Source of the DNA: Sipunculus nudus
Lineage: Eukaryota; Annelida; Sipuncula; Golfingiida; Sipunculidae
DNA: 64,000 bases
Reading direction: 5' to 3'
NCBI GenBank assembly: GCA_026874595.1
Contig: CM049310.1
Span: forward strand, 23,662,058-23,726,057
Below the pieces are notes generated by a model that did not search any database, was not told where the DNA came from, and saw only the letters and a program-made list of their open reading frames with translations. This document shows, in pieces, positions 1 through 12,114 of the stretch. Each line of letters opens with the position of its first letter. Within the stretch, counting starts at the first letter, position 1. A program made the translations under genes and the position numbers.

Positions 1-2
1 GG

Positions 3-29
3 TTCAGTGAGATGGAAGGAGGCTTCAAG
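3..29 (+). CDS. Fibrillar collagen exon (partial)
   Basis: Only the last nine codons of this exon are in the window (FSEMEGGFK). It ends AAG|GTGAGT. The reading frame is fixed by phase-0 continuation into the exon at 2212 and by the family pattern W-F-x-E-x-x-x-G-F. The exon certainly starts before the window. Confidence 0.85.
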
Positions 30-3000
30 GTGAGTTTTCATCCTAGTTCATGGACAGCTTCCATTTTATATTAGAAAAATGTTAATTTTTGTTACCACTG
101 AACACTCTGTTGTTTATTACTCTCTGTTTATCAAATTCAAATAGTACAATATGGGTCAAAGCTGAAATTTAGGACTCTTTTGATTGGATTTTTCCTAATG
201 AGGAATAAGGTTCTAAAATTGGAATGAATATTAAGGCCAGTTTATTTTACAGTGTACTTGCAATTGATGACGACAAGGTACACATTTTTCCTAACTTTAC
301 ATTATTAAACAAATCTTAGTTGAAATTTAAGAAGTATATCATTGTTCTTTCTGAATATGGGTATACTGAAAAGATTTTGGCATGTGTTTAGATAAGGGTC
401 AGAGGAAAAAGCTTATTATAAACTGGAGTAAGATACTGTGTTACCAGACAGGTAAAGACATTGACCTGATAAAGGTTCCTATGTGCTAATATTTCTGATA
501 TGTTCATTATTAGGGCACACTTGAATAAGCTGTGCCCCCCAGTAATCACCCTGTCTGTCCGTCTGCCCATCCACAAATATTTTTCGGATGATAACTCCAT
601 TTTTTTATGGAGTAAAACTTGACTTGTGTATGGCCCACCACTAAAACAAGAACCCTATCAATTTTAGGGTCATAAGGTCAAAGTTCAATATCATAGGACC
701 CACTTCTTTAAAATATTTGAGGATGAATTGTAAGCCAAACTTTTCTCCCAGACCTTCCATCTTGCAAATATTCAACTCACCAGCAAATTTTTGGGGGTCA
801 AGGTCACAGGAGTCATCTGTCCAGCAGTTTATTTCCAGATCATAACTACAGTTTGGACTAACATATTGATTTCAAACTTGACTTATATATGGCCCACCAC
901 TGAGGCAAGAAAATCAATGATTTGGGGGTCATAAGTTCAAAGTTAAAGTCACAGGAACCACTTATTAGAAAAATTTACTATGAATTTTAAGCAAAAAATT
1001 TCAACCAAGACCTTCCATCTTGCAGATATAAGTCTAAAAGGGGGAGATACCATTGATTTTAGGGACACAATTTCAAGCCACATTCATATCCGGATGATAA
1101 CTCAAGATTGATTTAACATATGGATTTCAAACTTGACTTCTTTGTGGACCACCACTAAAAAATAATATTGGCTTTGGGGTCATAAGGTCAGAGGTCAAGG
1201 TCACAGGACCCACATATTAAAAAATTTGGTGGATGCATTTTAGCCCAACTTTTTATCCAAGACCTTCCATCTTGCACAAGTAGCTCGTCTGCTAGTAGTG
1301 GAAGATCCCTATTGATCTTGGGGTAACAAGGTGAAGGTCACATGAGCCATCTATCCTCAAATTTGTTACAGGATGACATAAGGATTTCAAATTTGATTTA
1401 TTAATGACCCACCACTAATGTAAGAACACATTTAATTTGCGGGTCACACGTGAAGGTTACAGGACCCACATCTTTAAAAAGGTCATGGAGGTATTGTTAA
1501 TGTTTCATCCAAAATCTTTCACTTTTGTATTACATAAACAATAGGCAAAGAACAATATTGGTTTTGACATCACAAGTCAAAGCTCATAGTAACAGGACCA
1601 TCTTACTGATTCATATGCTCACCAGGCTAACAGTTCAAGACATCAGATGTAATTATGCCTTGGTTGCTCGGGATGCTGAGTAACCACTCCTACACCTTTA
1701 TACACAACTAACACTTCAAATGAAGTTTAAACTTTAGCATCTTGGTTCAGATGTTTATGGTAAATACTGTTTAGGGTTAGTTCCCCATCTCTGCATGTAA
1801 TCAGGTCCTTAAATATATCTTTTATAGCATCAATCAGCCTGCACTGCAAGTCTGTGAGACTTTTGTGGGGCCCATCCTGACCTGTCAGTATTCTAGTTTT
1901 GTACCAAATGTCATTTTTCATTTGTGCATGGTTTTTCTCCCCATTAGTATTTTTTGGTAAAGTTCGTATTACAGATCATATTTTTTTTCACAAGTTGCCA
2001 CATGAATTGTTCTGAAATACTGAGGTCTGAGTGAGCAGTATACATGGAGGAGCAATGTCAGTGCCCACAACAGTTCTCTTGTTTTTACAGTTTTCTTTGT
2101 AGTAATTGGCAGTGGTTCTGTCAACTGAGCATCAGTCACTGGGCCCTTGTTAGATATCTTTGTGCACTTTTATACAAAAAACCTGTCTTACTGTTTGACC
2201 TGTTGTTGTAGATCCGCTATATAGATGACATCCAGATGTCTTTCCTGAGATTGCTACATCAGAAGGCTGAGCAACGATTCACGTACTTCTGCGTGAATTC
2301 AGCTGCCTGGTATAGCATTGACAGCTTCTCCTACAAAAATGCCATTAGTCTTGTTGGTGACAATGATTATGAATTCAAGGGCAAGGCATGGAAGAAGAAA
2401 GAAGTACGCTTTGACGGCTGCAGGGTGAGTTAGATCTTTTTAATCTTTTACTGTTTGGTTTAGTAAAGTGTCATGAGAAAAACAGATTGTTAAAGTCTGA
2501 AGACTAAAATCTACAATCTTATGTTTCACTTGCACAAATTGGTTGTCCCGTAATGTTAGTTTGTCACCAGCTTTAATTGTTATTTATAATCTCTAAGATG
2601 TCAGATAAAGTTGCAATGAAATGTGTTAGAAATTTTAAAAATAGTAAATAAGTAAAATAGTCAAAACATCTCATGCAACCCCCCCCCCCCTTACTTTGTC
2701 CAATTCACCCCAGCCCTAATCCACATGCCCATCCCCTTGTTTTGTGAGAGTGTTTTAAGGAAAAAGGTGATACAATGTAGTTGCTGCCCATCCTGTACAC
2801 AGGCTTGGTTGTATTGCTCCTTCCTACAGTGCTTTAATACTGGTAGACAGATTTGGCTGGAGAAATACAAACCTTGCAGATCATGTCCATCATATTATAT
2901 ACTCATTTGTAACATGATCTTTTACATGGCCTACTGAAAATGGGTATGTTTTTTATTGCAGACACGCAAGTCTAACAGCTTTACCATCTTCAAGATCCGG

Positions 3001-3105
3001 ACCAAACGTCTTAATCGTTTACCTGTGGTGGACTTTATGCCGCGCGACTACGGAAGTGACAAGCAGCAGTTTGGATTTGAAGCCGGTCCTGTCTGTTACT
3101 TCTAG
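3..3105 (+). CDS. Fibrillar collagen alpha chain, C-terminal part (COLFI domain), 5'-partial
   Basis: This is the 3' end of a clade A/B/C-type fibrillar collagen gene. Three coding exons are visible: 3-29, 2212-2424 and 2962-3105, all joined in phase 0 with GTGAGT donors and CAG/TAG acceptors, giving 127 residues. They encode the end of the C-propeptide (COLFI/NC1), which drives chain selection and trimerisation of procollagen in the ER before the propeptide is cleaved. Diagnostic blocks are FSEMEGGFK, then QMSFLRLLHQKAEQ (family: xxFLRLLSxxAxQ), TYFCVNSAAWY, the VRFDGCRTRK cysteine block, RLPVVDFMPRDYG (family: RLPIxDxAPxDxG), FGFEAGPVCYF and the stop. The cysteines in FCVNS, DGCR and PVCYF sit where the family has disulphide cysteines. 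The triple helix and upstream exons lie outside the window. The family call is secure; the chain type cannot be assigned. Confidence 0.95.
511..1640 (-). mobile_element. Helitron/pearl-like element in collagen intron (family G, copy 1)
   Basis: The left edge is TAGGGCACACTTGAATAAGC followed by TGTGCCC, a hairpin (GGGCACA pairing with TGTGCCC). A short CTGTCTGTCCGTC tract follows. About four tandem core units of roughly 250-270 bp then follow, each marked by 'ACTTGACTT...GGCCCACCACT', 'GGTCATAAGGTCA' and 'GACCTTCCATCTTGCA'. Read on the minus strand the edge is hairpin then CCCTAA, which fits a Helitron-type 3' end (hairpin followed by CTRR). The right edge near 1640 is not sharp. The element is non-coding. 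Confidence 0.6.
2212..2424 (+). CDS. Fibrillar collagen exon, central COLFI
   Basis: 71 codons between TTGTTGTAG| and AGG|GTGAGT, starting IRYIDDIQMSFLRLL and ending KKEVRFDGCR. It holds the conserved FLRLL helix and two conserved cysteines. Confidence 0.93.
2425..2961 (+). other. Collagen last intron, no further content seen
   Basis: A 537 bp intron with GT-AG ends. It contains a C10 homopolymer near 2682. I find no conserved coding or RNA signal in it. Confidence 0.7.
2962..3105 (+). CDS. Fibrillar collagen last exon with stop
   Basis: 48 codons including TAG, after the acceptor TTTTATTGCAG|. It begins TRKSNSFTIFKIRTKRLNR and ends GPVCYF-stop, the canonical fibrillar collagen C-terminus (GPVCF/YL/F). 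Confidence 0.95.
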   Translation, partial: TRKSNSFTIFKIRTKRLNRLPVVDFMPRDYGSDKQQFGFEAGPVCYF

Positions 3106-3591
3106 ACAGAATAGTCTTTCAACCAAGATGTAATGTCTGAGTCCATATGTTAAAGTTATATCAAAGTAGAGTGCCAACCTCTCTCAAATTTCCTTTATCA
3201 TAATGTAATAATGATTTACGTCAGACTATTTAGTAGGGAATATTGGCCTTATCAGAACGTCACTGGTGGGCACTCAATAATATTCTCAGCATTGACCAGT
3301 TCAGTATTAATCTGTACAATGTAAACATGGAGGATTTTTTTTTTTATTTTTTAATTGAATTGTATGATGAAGAACCCAGGATTATTTATGCTCACAGATA
3401 TCTCAGTGCTGGTGATACTGCAGTCTTACAAAAAGTACCACAGGACTGTGAATATTGTCAGGGCTACTGAACATTGGACTTTTTGTACCCATCTCACTGC
3501 CAAGCTATATCACTGCCACATTAATAAACTTTTCAATTCTTAATGGTCTTGTTATTTTATTCTTCCATGCTTCCAGCCTTCCATTAATAAA
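3106..3591 (+). terminator. Collagen 3' UTR with two candidate poly(A) signals
   Basis: Two AATAAA hexamers follow the stop, at 3523-3528 and 3586-3591. The intervening sequence is AT-rich with no repeat match elsewhere in the window, as expected for a UTR. The exact cleavage site cannot be read from sequence alone. Confidence 0.6.
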
Positions 3592-3839
3592 CCATGAGTA
3601 AATTAAGTAAAGATGTGTGGGTTGCTACCAAGGGGAAACCTAAATATTTCTTCATTTTATCTGATTTCAACATGTGAAAATTCCACTTGCGCAGGATTCT
3701 TGCTGATTCTGAAAGAGGGCTATTCAGGACCTGCAGTGAAAGAGGATTGCAGCATGAATTTTAATATGGTGACCCACATTCCGGACCCAAGAAAAAAAAT
3801 CTGGAAAGGCTGGCAAATGACAGTCAGTGTATAAACTGG

Positions 3840-6113
3840 GACACCTTGGTTTTGACAGGTGGTGCCACCTATGTTTTTCATTTGTTTACACAGGTTTCCC
3901 TTGTATTTTTAGCTCAGATATGTGAACTATTTTCAAACCAATGGCACAGTGTACATCTGTTGTCTGTTGATTATAACAATCTTTCTCAGCAATAAATGCA
4001 TGGATTCTCATGAACTTTGATCAGGCACATGCTGTCCCACATATATCCCTGTCACGATACAAAATTAAAACAGCCTAATCAATTGTTTTAGAACCATAAC
4101 AGAAATATTTGTGAAATGAACTGAATATTCTTTTATTTTTGTAAATTAAGATACAATTTAAAAGATTTTCTCTGCAATGGTTATTTGGATTGGCTTTAAA
4201 TTTGCAAATTATATTTATATATTTAGGGCCCTGCTTGAATAAGCGGGTGCCCTGTAGTAATCACCCTGTCAGTCCCTTTGCCAGTCTGTCCACAAAATTA
4301 TTACCCTAATGATAACTCCAGTTTTGATTATTTGACATATGGATTTCAATCTTGACTTGTATAGGGCCCATCTCTAAAGTAAGGACCATTTTGATTTTTG
4401 GGTCAAAGATCAAAATCACAGGACCCACTTTTTAGCACAGGACCCACTTTTTAGTGAACCTGTGAGCTTATGTGATGGTGTGGCATCATCCTTCTTCTGT
4501 ACGTTAATCCAAACTTTCTCGAAAACGGCAGGAGTTCAACCTGCGTTGGTGGCACCACCTGCATTGACCTTTTTTGTACGGGGGTCATTGGTTATCAGTA
4601 CATTAACCTAAAAAATCCTAGGAACAGCAGGAGCTATCATCCCCAAATTTTACACAAAAATAGGTCGTATATCAAATGTTGTGGGATACAGCTTTTTTGG
4701 TGCCACCTGCATCAGTTTATGTTTCACAGGGAAAAAGCTTGAAAACCTTTGAAAATCTACAGGAATTTGAAATTAGTTATTTGGCCTTAAACTAACATAA
4801 GAATTTCAGAATCCGAAGGAGCTAGTCACTAAGTTTTGTGCAAATGTTGCAACAGGACTCGTGTTTGAAATGGAGGTTTTTTGGTGCCACCTTCATGGAC
4901 CTTTTAATTATATGACCAAAAAACTTGTAATTTTAGCCTCTTTCTGCTAAAAAAAATGTTTCATGATGAAACAGGTTGAATGGTTTTAGTTTTCAAAAGA
5001 ATTTTAAAAGTTCTCTCAATTTTATAAGAATAGATTGGGTTCATTGATTTTTGGTAGAGTCATAGAAAGCTAAAGTTACTCTTGTAGCCATTAGCAAGTC
5101 TTTATCAAATTTAGGGCTGCAATAGTCTTCTTCTATTCTTCCGATGCGGTTTCAATTATTACTTTGTAACATTGCACAAAAATGATTCTTAGGTGGCCTT
5201 TCTTCAAGTTAACTTTAATGATTTTTGGCAGAATTATTGGGACCTTAAATAATGAAAGGACTGACTCTCTATTTATTATTTTAAAAATGTTGATACAAAA
5301 ATTCTTTTATGTCAGCTTGAAAAAAAAGCATTTAAGCCAAAGTCTTTCAGTATGTGTAAACAGATTTACCAAATGACCAACATATTGTCTGTAACTATAA
5401 GTAGCTTTGGCAGACTGCCAACTGTATCAGATTATGCAACAGGTCCAGAGTTCACTCTGTGCAGCCAAATATAGGTCAAGAGTTCACTCAGTGCAAACAG
5501 GTGCAGGCCAAGAGTTCAGTGAGTGCACATTGAGTTTGCCAGGGTTCATAAGGCCATTTCCTCAAGGGTGCCATGCCCATCCAGGCTGCATGTGGACACC
5601 TCATGGGTGCCATGCCCCTCAAGGCTGCATGTGGTAACCTCATGGATGCCATGCCCTTCAAGGCTACATGTGAACACCTTATGAATGCCTCTAGCCCAGT
5701 AAGTTGTCAGGGCTCTTAAATTCAGTTTAGTTTCTCCTTGCTGGTTGGGTCTAAAATTTGGAATGTTCATCCATTTTGGAAAGTTTTTTCATAAATGAGA
5801 CAGGTGGCACCACTTACCTTCCTGTTATTGTGGAATAAATTAATGCCCTTTTCTCAGGATTGATTTGTGGTAATTGTGGCCTGAAATTGTGCATATCAAT
5901 ATATCTTTGACTCCTCCATCTTGTACTGAAGACTGGTGGTACCATCTGCAATAGTTTTCCTGTGGCATCCACCTGCTGTACATGTGCTTTGGGTGAAAAT
6001 TGCTCATATCTAAGGAGATGGTCAAAGTACAGGCCTGAAATTTAGCATGTTCATTCTTATTGGAAAGTTTTCTGGTAAACCAGACAGGTGGCACCACCTA
6101 CCCTTACCATTTT
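3840..6113. repeat. Intergenic mosaic of degraded repeats
   Basis: A second family-G edge starts at 4224 (TAGGGCCCTGCTTGAATAAG, hairpin with GCGGGTGCCC). A reverse-oriented family-H end starts at 4451 (TTAGTGAACCTGTGAGC...GATGGTGTGGCATCATCC). Several blocks contain the GGTGGYRCCACC motif. Short tandem repeats occupy about 5440-5530. No gene is recognisable. Confidence 0.55.
5553..5690. repeat. Minisatellite, about 45 bp x 3
   Basis: Three direct copies share the pattern 'TGCCATGCCC...AGGCTGCATGTG...ACCTCATG', diverged at several positions. The array is open in short frames on both strands, but nothing supports coding. Confidence 0.7.
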
Positions 6114-8230
6114 TAGGGCCCCGCTCGAAAAGCGGGTGCCTTATAGTAATCAACCTGTCTGTCTGTCTGTCTGTCCGTCCGTCCGTCCGTCCACAAATTC
6201 TTTTCCGTATGATAACTCCAGTTAGGATTGACAGATTGAGTTCAAACCTGAAATATGTATTAACCATCAATTATGGAAGATTTCTATTGATTTTGGGGTC
6301 CGGAGGTCATAGGTCAAAAAAGTTATTCACAGTTTGGCGTTAAATTTTAGGTCCCTCTTTCAGCAGGGCAGAAATCATAATTGTAACCATAATTGTTTGT
6401 TCCAACTTTAAAGTAGGACAGGTCCTCATGTCAACAGTAACGAGGCATGATATATGGTCATAGTCAGCCAATTTTCTGTAAGTTATGCGGTCAAATCCAT
6501 TACTGAACACCTAGTAAGGTAGCGCTCTCTTAGCAAATATGCATGCAAAAGGACACACATTGTTAACACGATAACTCCTAAAAAGTATTTCATATAAGGT
6601 CCCCAGACTCATGACAGTGATGGACCTTTTGATGGGCTACCTCATGTTTGAAGATGGGTGACCTTGATGAATTTTCAAGGTCACAGACGTAATAATGCTA
6701 AAATGATGTTAACCAAATAGATCGCAAACAATTTGACCAACACTCACTGAACTTGCACCAGTAATGTTTGTTATGAAGAGCTAGGTCAAGTCTGAAGATG
6801 GATGACCTTGACAGAGGCGATAATTGTATCCGCCAAAACGAAGTTTTGCGGATACAATGTTTTTGACCGGGTTCCGCTGCCGCGGCTGCGTTCACTTCCA
6901 GAGAACTCAGATGAGACTACTGGACGGATTTTTCGGAAACTTACACAAATTATCAGGTCACATGTGAACTGGTGCCTAACCAAGTGGCCTTGACCTCTGA
7001 CCTTTCCTTTCGCCCCAGCGTCTGTTTGTGCATCTGTTTCCACACATTAACCCACATATCTCGGGAACCGTTTGACCGATCAGGAAAAATTTTTTACACA
7101 AATGTAGCCCTTTGATAGCTTTATAACATACACAAAAAAAGGTGGTGCCACCTGCAACTATGTTTGCACAGTGTCCATCTGTTCATCTGCCTTGGGTTAA
7201 AATCACTCATTTCTCTGCAGTCATTTGACTAATTCACCTAAAATTCGGCATGCGTATACATCCTAGATAGCTTTCTTGATTTTATGACAGGTGGCACCAC
7301 CTACATTCACTTTCATGCTGTAGACATCCATGCTTATATCTCTGGATTCGTTCAACCAATCAGGAAAAAAATTTTACACAAATGTAGCCCTTGGATAGCT
7401 TTATAACATACACAAAAATGGTGGTGCCACCTGCAGCCATTTTTGCACGGCGTCCATCTGTTTGTCTGCCTTGGGTTAAAATCACTCATATCTCTGCAGT
7501 GGTTTGACCAAATTACCTGAAATTCGGCATGCGTATACATCCCACATAGCTTTCTTGATTTAATGACAGGTGGCGCCACCTATGTTCACATTCACGCTGT
7601 AGACATGAATGCTTATATCTCTGGAACCGTTTGACCAATCAGGAAATAAAATTTACACAAATGTAGCCCTTGGATAGCTTTATAATGTACACAAAAATGA
7701 TGGCGCCACCTGCAGCAATTTTTGCACAGCATCCATCTGTTTGTCTGCCTTTTGTTAAATCACTCAAATCTCAGCAGTGGTTTGACTTTTCCACCTGAAA
7801 TTTTGCATGTGTATACATCTTGGATAGTTTCTCGTTCAAATATCAGGTGGCACCCCCTACAATCATGTTTACGTTGCACAGATCCATTCTAATATGTAAC
7901 ACATGTAACTCTATTTCCCCTTGCCACTCAATCCATGCCTCACTTCACCATTCCTTCTCTGATTTTGGCGGATACACGTAGTTGCTTGTCGACTACCCTT
8001 ATTCTAGTTCTCAAATGATGTTAATGCAATAACTCGCAAAGAATTTGATGAACAATCAAATTTTTTTCTGCATAATAACTCCTCTAACATATGATGGATA
8101 GGAATAAAACATAATATGTATCACCCATGACCTAAGGGAGAAGCTTATTGATATTTGGGTCAGAAGGGAAAAAAAAAAAATAAAACACAGTTTGGTGTTC
8201 AGTTGCTGGTGTCTCCTTCAGCAGGCCAGA
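6114..8230 (-). mobile_element. Helitron/pearl-like element (family G, copy 3), interrupted by a family-B element
   Basis: It starts TAGGGCCCCGCTCGAAAAGC with GGGTGCC pairing, then a (CTGT)n(CCGT)n tract at about 6150-6192. Tandem core sequence follows ('CAGTTTGGYGTT', 'CTTTCAGCAGG', 'AATGATGTTAA'). The core is interrupted at about 6817-8013 by a family-B element and resumes after it. Confidence 0.55.
6817..8013 (-). mobile_element. Hairpin-ended element (family B), reverse copy
   Basis: The left edge is a strong hairpin: TGTATCCGCCAAAAC, loop GAA, then GTTTTGCGGATACA. The right edge reads TTGGCGGATACACGTAGTTG, then CTTGTCGACTACCC and ends near TTCTAG. Three to four core units of about 270-300 bp each contain the palindrome GGTGGCGCCACC or variants and 'CCGTTTGACCRATCAGG'. 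The same element occurs in the other orientation at 22181-24674. I see no transposase. Confidence 0.6.
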
Positions 8231-9473
8231 AATGGGTGAATCATTTCTGAGTAACTCGTGTACAGCGGCATTACATTTTCACAGCATATTTTGTACAGAC
8301 AATTTGAAGATTCCCCAGAAAAGGATACACTGGCCCAATGCACCACAGTGGCTTTCATTTAGACCATGTTTGGACAAATCTGTCTCCATTTCCAACATCT
8401 CAAGGAATTTGGACCTATTATAGTGACCATCAACAAATTTACATTGATATGTAGCCATTCTACACATCACAGCGCATCTGTAGACCCACATAGCTTTCTT
8501 GATTTAATGACAGGTGGCGCCACCTATGTTCACATTCACGCTGTAGACATGAATGCTTATATCTCTGGAACCGTTTGACCAATCAGGAAATAAAATTTAC
8601 ACAAATGTAGCCCTTGGATAGCTTTATAATGTACACAAAAATGATGGCGCCACCTGCAGCAATTTTTGCACAGCATCCATCTGTTTGTCTGCCTTTTGTT
8701 AAATCAATTTTTGCACAGCATCCATCTGTTTGTCTGCCTTTTGTTAAATCACTCAAATCTCAGCAGTGGTTTGACTTTTCCACCTGAAATTTTGCATGTG
8801 TATACATCTTGGATAGTTTCTCGTTCAAATATCAGGTGGCACCCCCTACAATCATGTTTACGTTGCACAGATCCATTCTAATATGTAACACATGTAACTC
8901 TATTTCCCCTTGCCACTCAATCCATGCCTCACTTCACCATTCCTTCTCTGATTTTGGCGGATACACGTAGTTGCTTGTCGACTACCCTTATTCTAGTTCT
9001 CAAATGATGTTAATGCAATAACTCGCAAAGAATTTGATGAACAATCAAATTTTTTTCTGCATAATAACTCCTCTAACATATGATGGATAGGAATAAAACA
9101 TAATATGTATCACCCATGACCTAAGGGAGAAGCTTATTGATATTTGGGTCAGAAGGGAAAAAAAAAAAATAAAACACAGTTTGGTGTTCAGTTGCTGGTG
9201 TCTCCTTCAGCAGGCCAGAAATGGGTGAATCATTTCTGAGTAACTCGTGTACAGCGGCATTACATTTTCACAGCATATTTTGTACAGACAATTTGAAGAT
9301 TCCCCAGAAAAGGATACACTGGCCCAATGCACCACAGTGGCTTTCATTTAGACCATGTTTGGACAAATCTGTCTCCATTTCCAACATCTCAAGGAATTTG
9401 GACCTATTATAGTGACCATCAACAAATTTACATTGATATGTAGCCATTCTACACATCACAGCGCATCTGTAGA
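7541..9473. repeat. Large recent tandem duplication (944 bp and 989 bp copies)
   Basis: Copy 1 is 7541-8484 and copy 2 is 8485-9473. They look essentially identical along their length; copy 2 differs by an internal 45 bp direct duplication (the block with CAGCATCCATCTGTTTGTC). The breakpoints share 4 bp (CCCA) at 7541, 8485 and 9474. The duplicated segment takes in the last part of the family-B element and its flank. Confidence 0.92.
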
Positions 9474-10605
9474 CCCAAGCCCAAGAACAGCTGAATCTCA
9501 GTTCAAGAGAATGACCATTTTATCACTACTAACCAACAGCTGACTCTCTCTAATACTACAAGGTTCATGTACAGACTCAAGCCTCACATATAATAAGGCC
9601 AATTCAACATACAAATACTGGAAAAAATATTTTACACTGCCCAGCCAAAACTATTTTGATAGCTTTGAACATTTTAACTTTACCATATCTTTTCTTCCAG
9701 TTTATACATGTCAGCTGTTCTTTACAGGTTCTTTATTTTTCAAATATCACTCTTTCAGCCCATGCTACCAAAGTACACTAAATTCACAGTACTTCAATTT
9801 ATAATGACTGCATCTTTTGCGGGGTCCTTACTGACCAGTCAGTTTTCAAGTTGTAGAATAAATTGCCCTTTTCTCAGGATTGATTTGCAGTATTGGCCTG
9901 AAAATGTGCATATCATTAGATTTGGGACTCTTCCATCTTGTACTGAAGACTGATGGCGCCATCTGTAATAGTTTATCCCATGGCGTCCATGTGTACATTT
10001 GCTTTGGGTGAAAATTGCTCTTATCTAAGGAGTGGTTCAAGGTAATGGTCTGAAATTTAGTACGTCCATCCATCTTGGAAAGTTTTCTCATAACCAGGCA
10101 TGTGGTGCCACCTACCTTCCCATTTTTTGTATAATAAATTAATGCCTTTTTTTTCAGAGTAAAATGGACTTCATTCAGGAGTGGTGTGACATTCATCCAT
10201 AGCACTCTGATTTCTGTGGATACAAGTTGTTGCTTGTCAACTACCCATATTCTAGTTTTAGTATGCATTTTTTGCCAAACTACTAGGTTCAGCTTTCTGC
10301 AACTCAGCCAAAAATCACCAAACTGGTACCATTTGAAAAAAATTGAGATTGTTCCTGGGATCATTTCTGTGAAATATTGGACAATTTGGTTGAAGTTTCA
10401 GAGAAGAAGATTTTAAAAGTTTGTTTTAGCTTTTTACCTATAAAATCTTAGTAAATGCAGATAGAAAAATCTGAAAGTGTTTTTGGAAGACTGATTTTTT
10501 GCATAAAATTTGGTGATGCTAGCTCCTGCTGTTTTTGAGATAGTATGAGTTAATGCACAGACGATGGATGATGCCACTCCATTGTATAAGCTCACAGGTT
10601 CTCTA
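9474..10605 (+). repeat. Repeat mosaic ending in a family-H terminus
   Basis: 9820-10170 carries degraded core sequence with 'GATGGCGCCATCTG' and 'GTGGTGCCACC'. From about 10240 the family-H block begins ('AACTCAGCCAAAAATCACC', 'ATATTGGACAATTTGG', 'TCAGAGAAGAAGATT'). It ends at 10605 with 'ATAAGCTCACAGGTTCTCTAA'-type sequence. The same block recurs at 23515-24160 and 37590-38204. Confidence 0.5.
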
Positions 10606-12114
10606 AAAAAAGAGTCAATGTTGGTGGTGTGTTCAAAAGATTAGTATTGCCTAATAAGTACACTAACAGTTCTTACCCATGCTGCATATGTGGGATATCT
10701 GTTATTCATATCTAATGAGGCGGTTAAAAGCTATTAGTTTAGAAATATATTGGCAGGAATTTTTCTAGGCCTTTCTATGAAATTTTTTTTTTACGTGATA
10801 TTCCTCCTTTACATAAAGAACAGAAATAATTCTCCCTTTAAGAGAATAAATGACCCAAGTCTCAAAAGAGAGAATACCAGTAACTTCTGGATCAGTGTGA
10901 TATTTTCCATTGTTGAAGACCATCACTTTCTTTGTTGTCATATCTGAGACAACGATAATTTGATGAGACGAGTGACAGCATGCAAAGTTCATTAAAAAAT
11001 AAACCAAACAGGCCACTAGCTTGTTTTCAACAGTGGAGCATGGGTCAACTATCAGTCAGCTGTCTGTTAGATTGTGTGACCATTTAGTATGCATCATTTA
11101 TCAGGCTGGCAACATCAAGGTTTTACAGGAAAATGGTGACCTGTTGGAATTACTGGGAGGAAGTAACCTGTACGAGCTGATAACTGCACTTAATGTAACA
11201 CCAAAAACATCCAGGGACAGCACCCACAAGCGGGAATTAGTCTGTGGAGAAAGTTAAGTGGCAAGGAGATTTGCATTTGCTGCATATAGACTGGAGGAAT
11301 GTTTTGGGTGAACATACCCAAATTATTAAATCATATGTTTCTACAAAATTCTGTGCTGACAGCTGCAGCTGATGTAGAGCTATCTGGTAAAAGAGAACAG
11401 CAGACATGGCGTCGTTGTTAACAGACAGAACTGACAAGTGATCAATAACTAGATGGCAAGATAAGATTTCTGTTCTGATAAACTGACTTTGGTCATATCT
11501 CAGGCTAAGTGAAGGGGCATATTTGTGATTCATTTTGGTATATATTATGATGTATCAATTGATAAGGAGCTCCTAGGATTAAACCTAAGCAAGCAAAGTC
11601 ATGGAATTAATGTCCTCTTGTTGTCTTTTATGCTTGATAAGCAACCAAAATTATGACATGTAGAGAAAAATCTTGAGGGCACATCTTACGAAACTTAAAA
11701 CAGATGCACTATGACCTATGGAGACATCTGCAGGGGAACAAAAAAACTAAAACACATTGAGAAATAGACCAAAATCCACTAAGACATGTGGAGACATCTG
11801 CAGGCATTATTGCAACATGACCAAGATGAGCATTTTAATGAACATATAATTAATTCAATAATGGGTCTTATGTGTACATAATTTACCAAAACTAAACAAA
11901 AATACAGGTTTACTGTTACAAATTTTAAATATCATGTTAACAAACATTCAATCATTTTCAACATGACAGTCAGTTTCTGTATGCATCCTGGACTTGTAAC
12001 CAGCTCCATTTACACCTACTATGCTCAGCAATATCTGAGATGTGGGGGTGTTTTCTGGTCTCAAAGATCCATCAAGCATAGTGTCCTTTAATAGGGCAGT
12101 GTACCAGTCTACAA
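10606..12114. other. Intergenic sequence without recognisable features
   Basis: Mostly non-repetitive within the window. Short open frames exist on both strands (for example 11021-11257), but I recognise no protein family and see no splice-site or codon-bias support. Confidence 0.5.

Noticed and set aside
11021-11257. 78-codon plus-strand frame in the intergenic region
   Set aside because: No family is recognised, another frame overlaps it on the minus strand, and there is no splice or promoter support.
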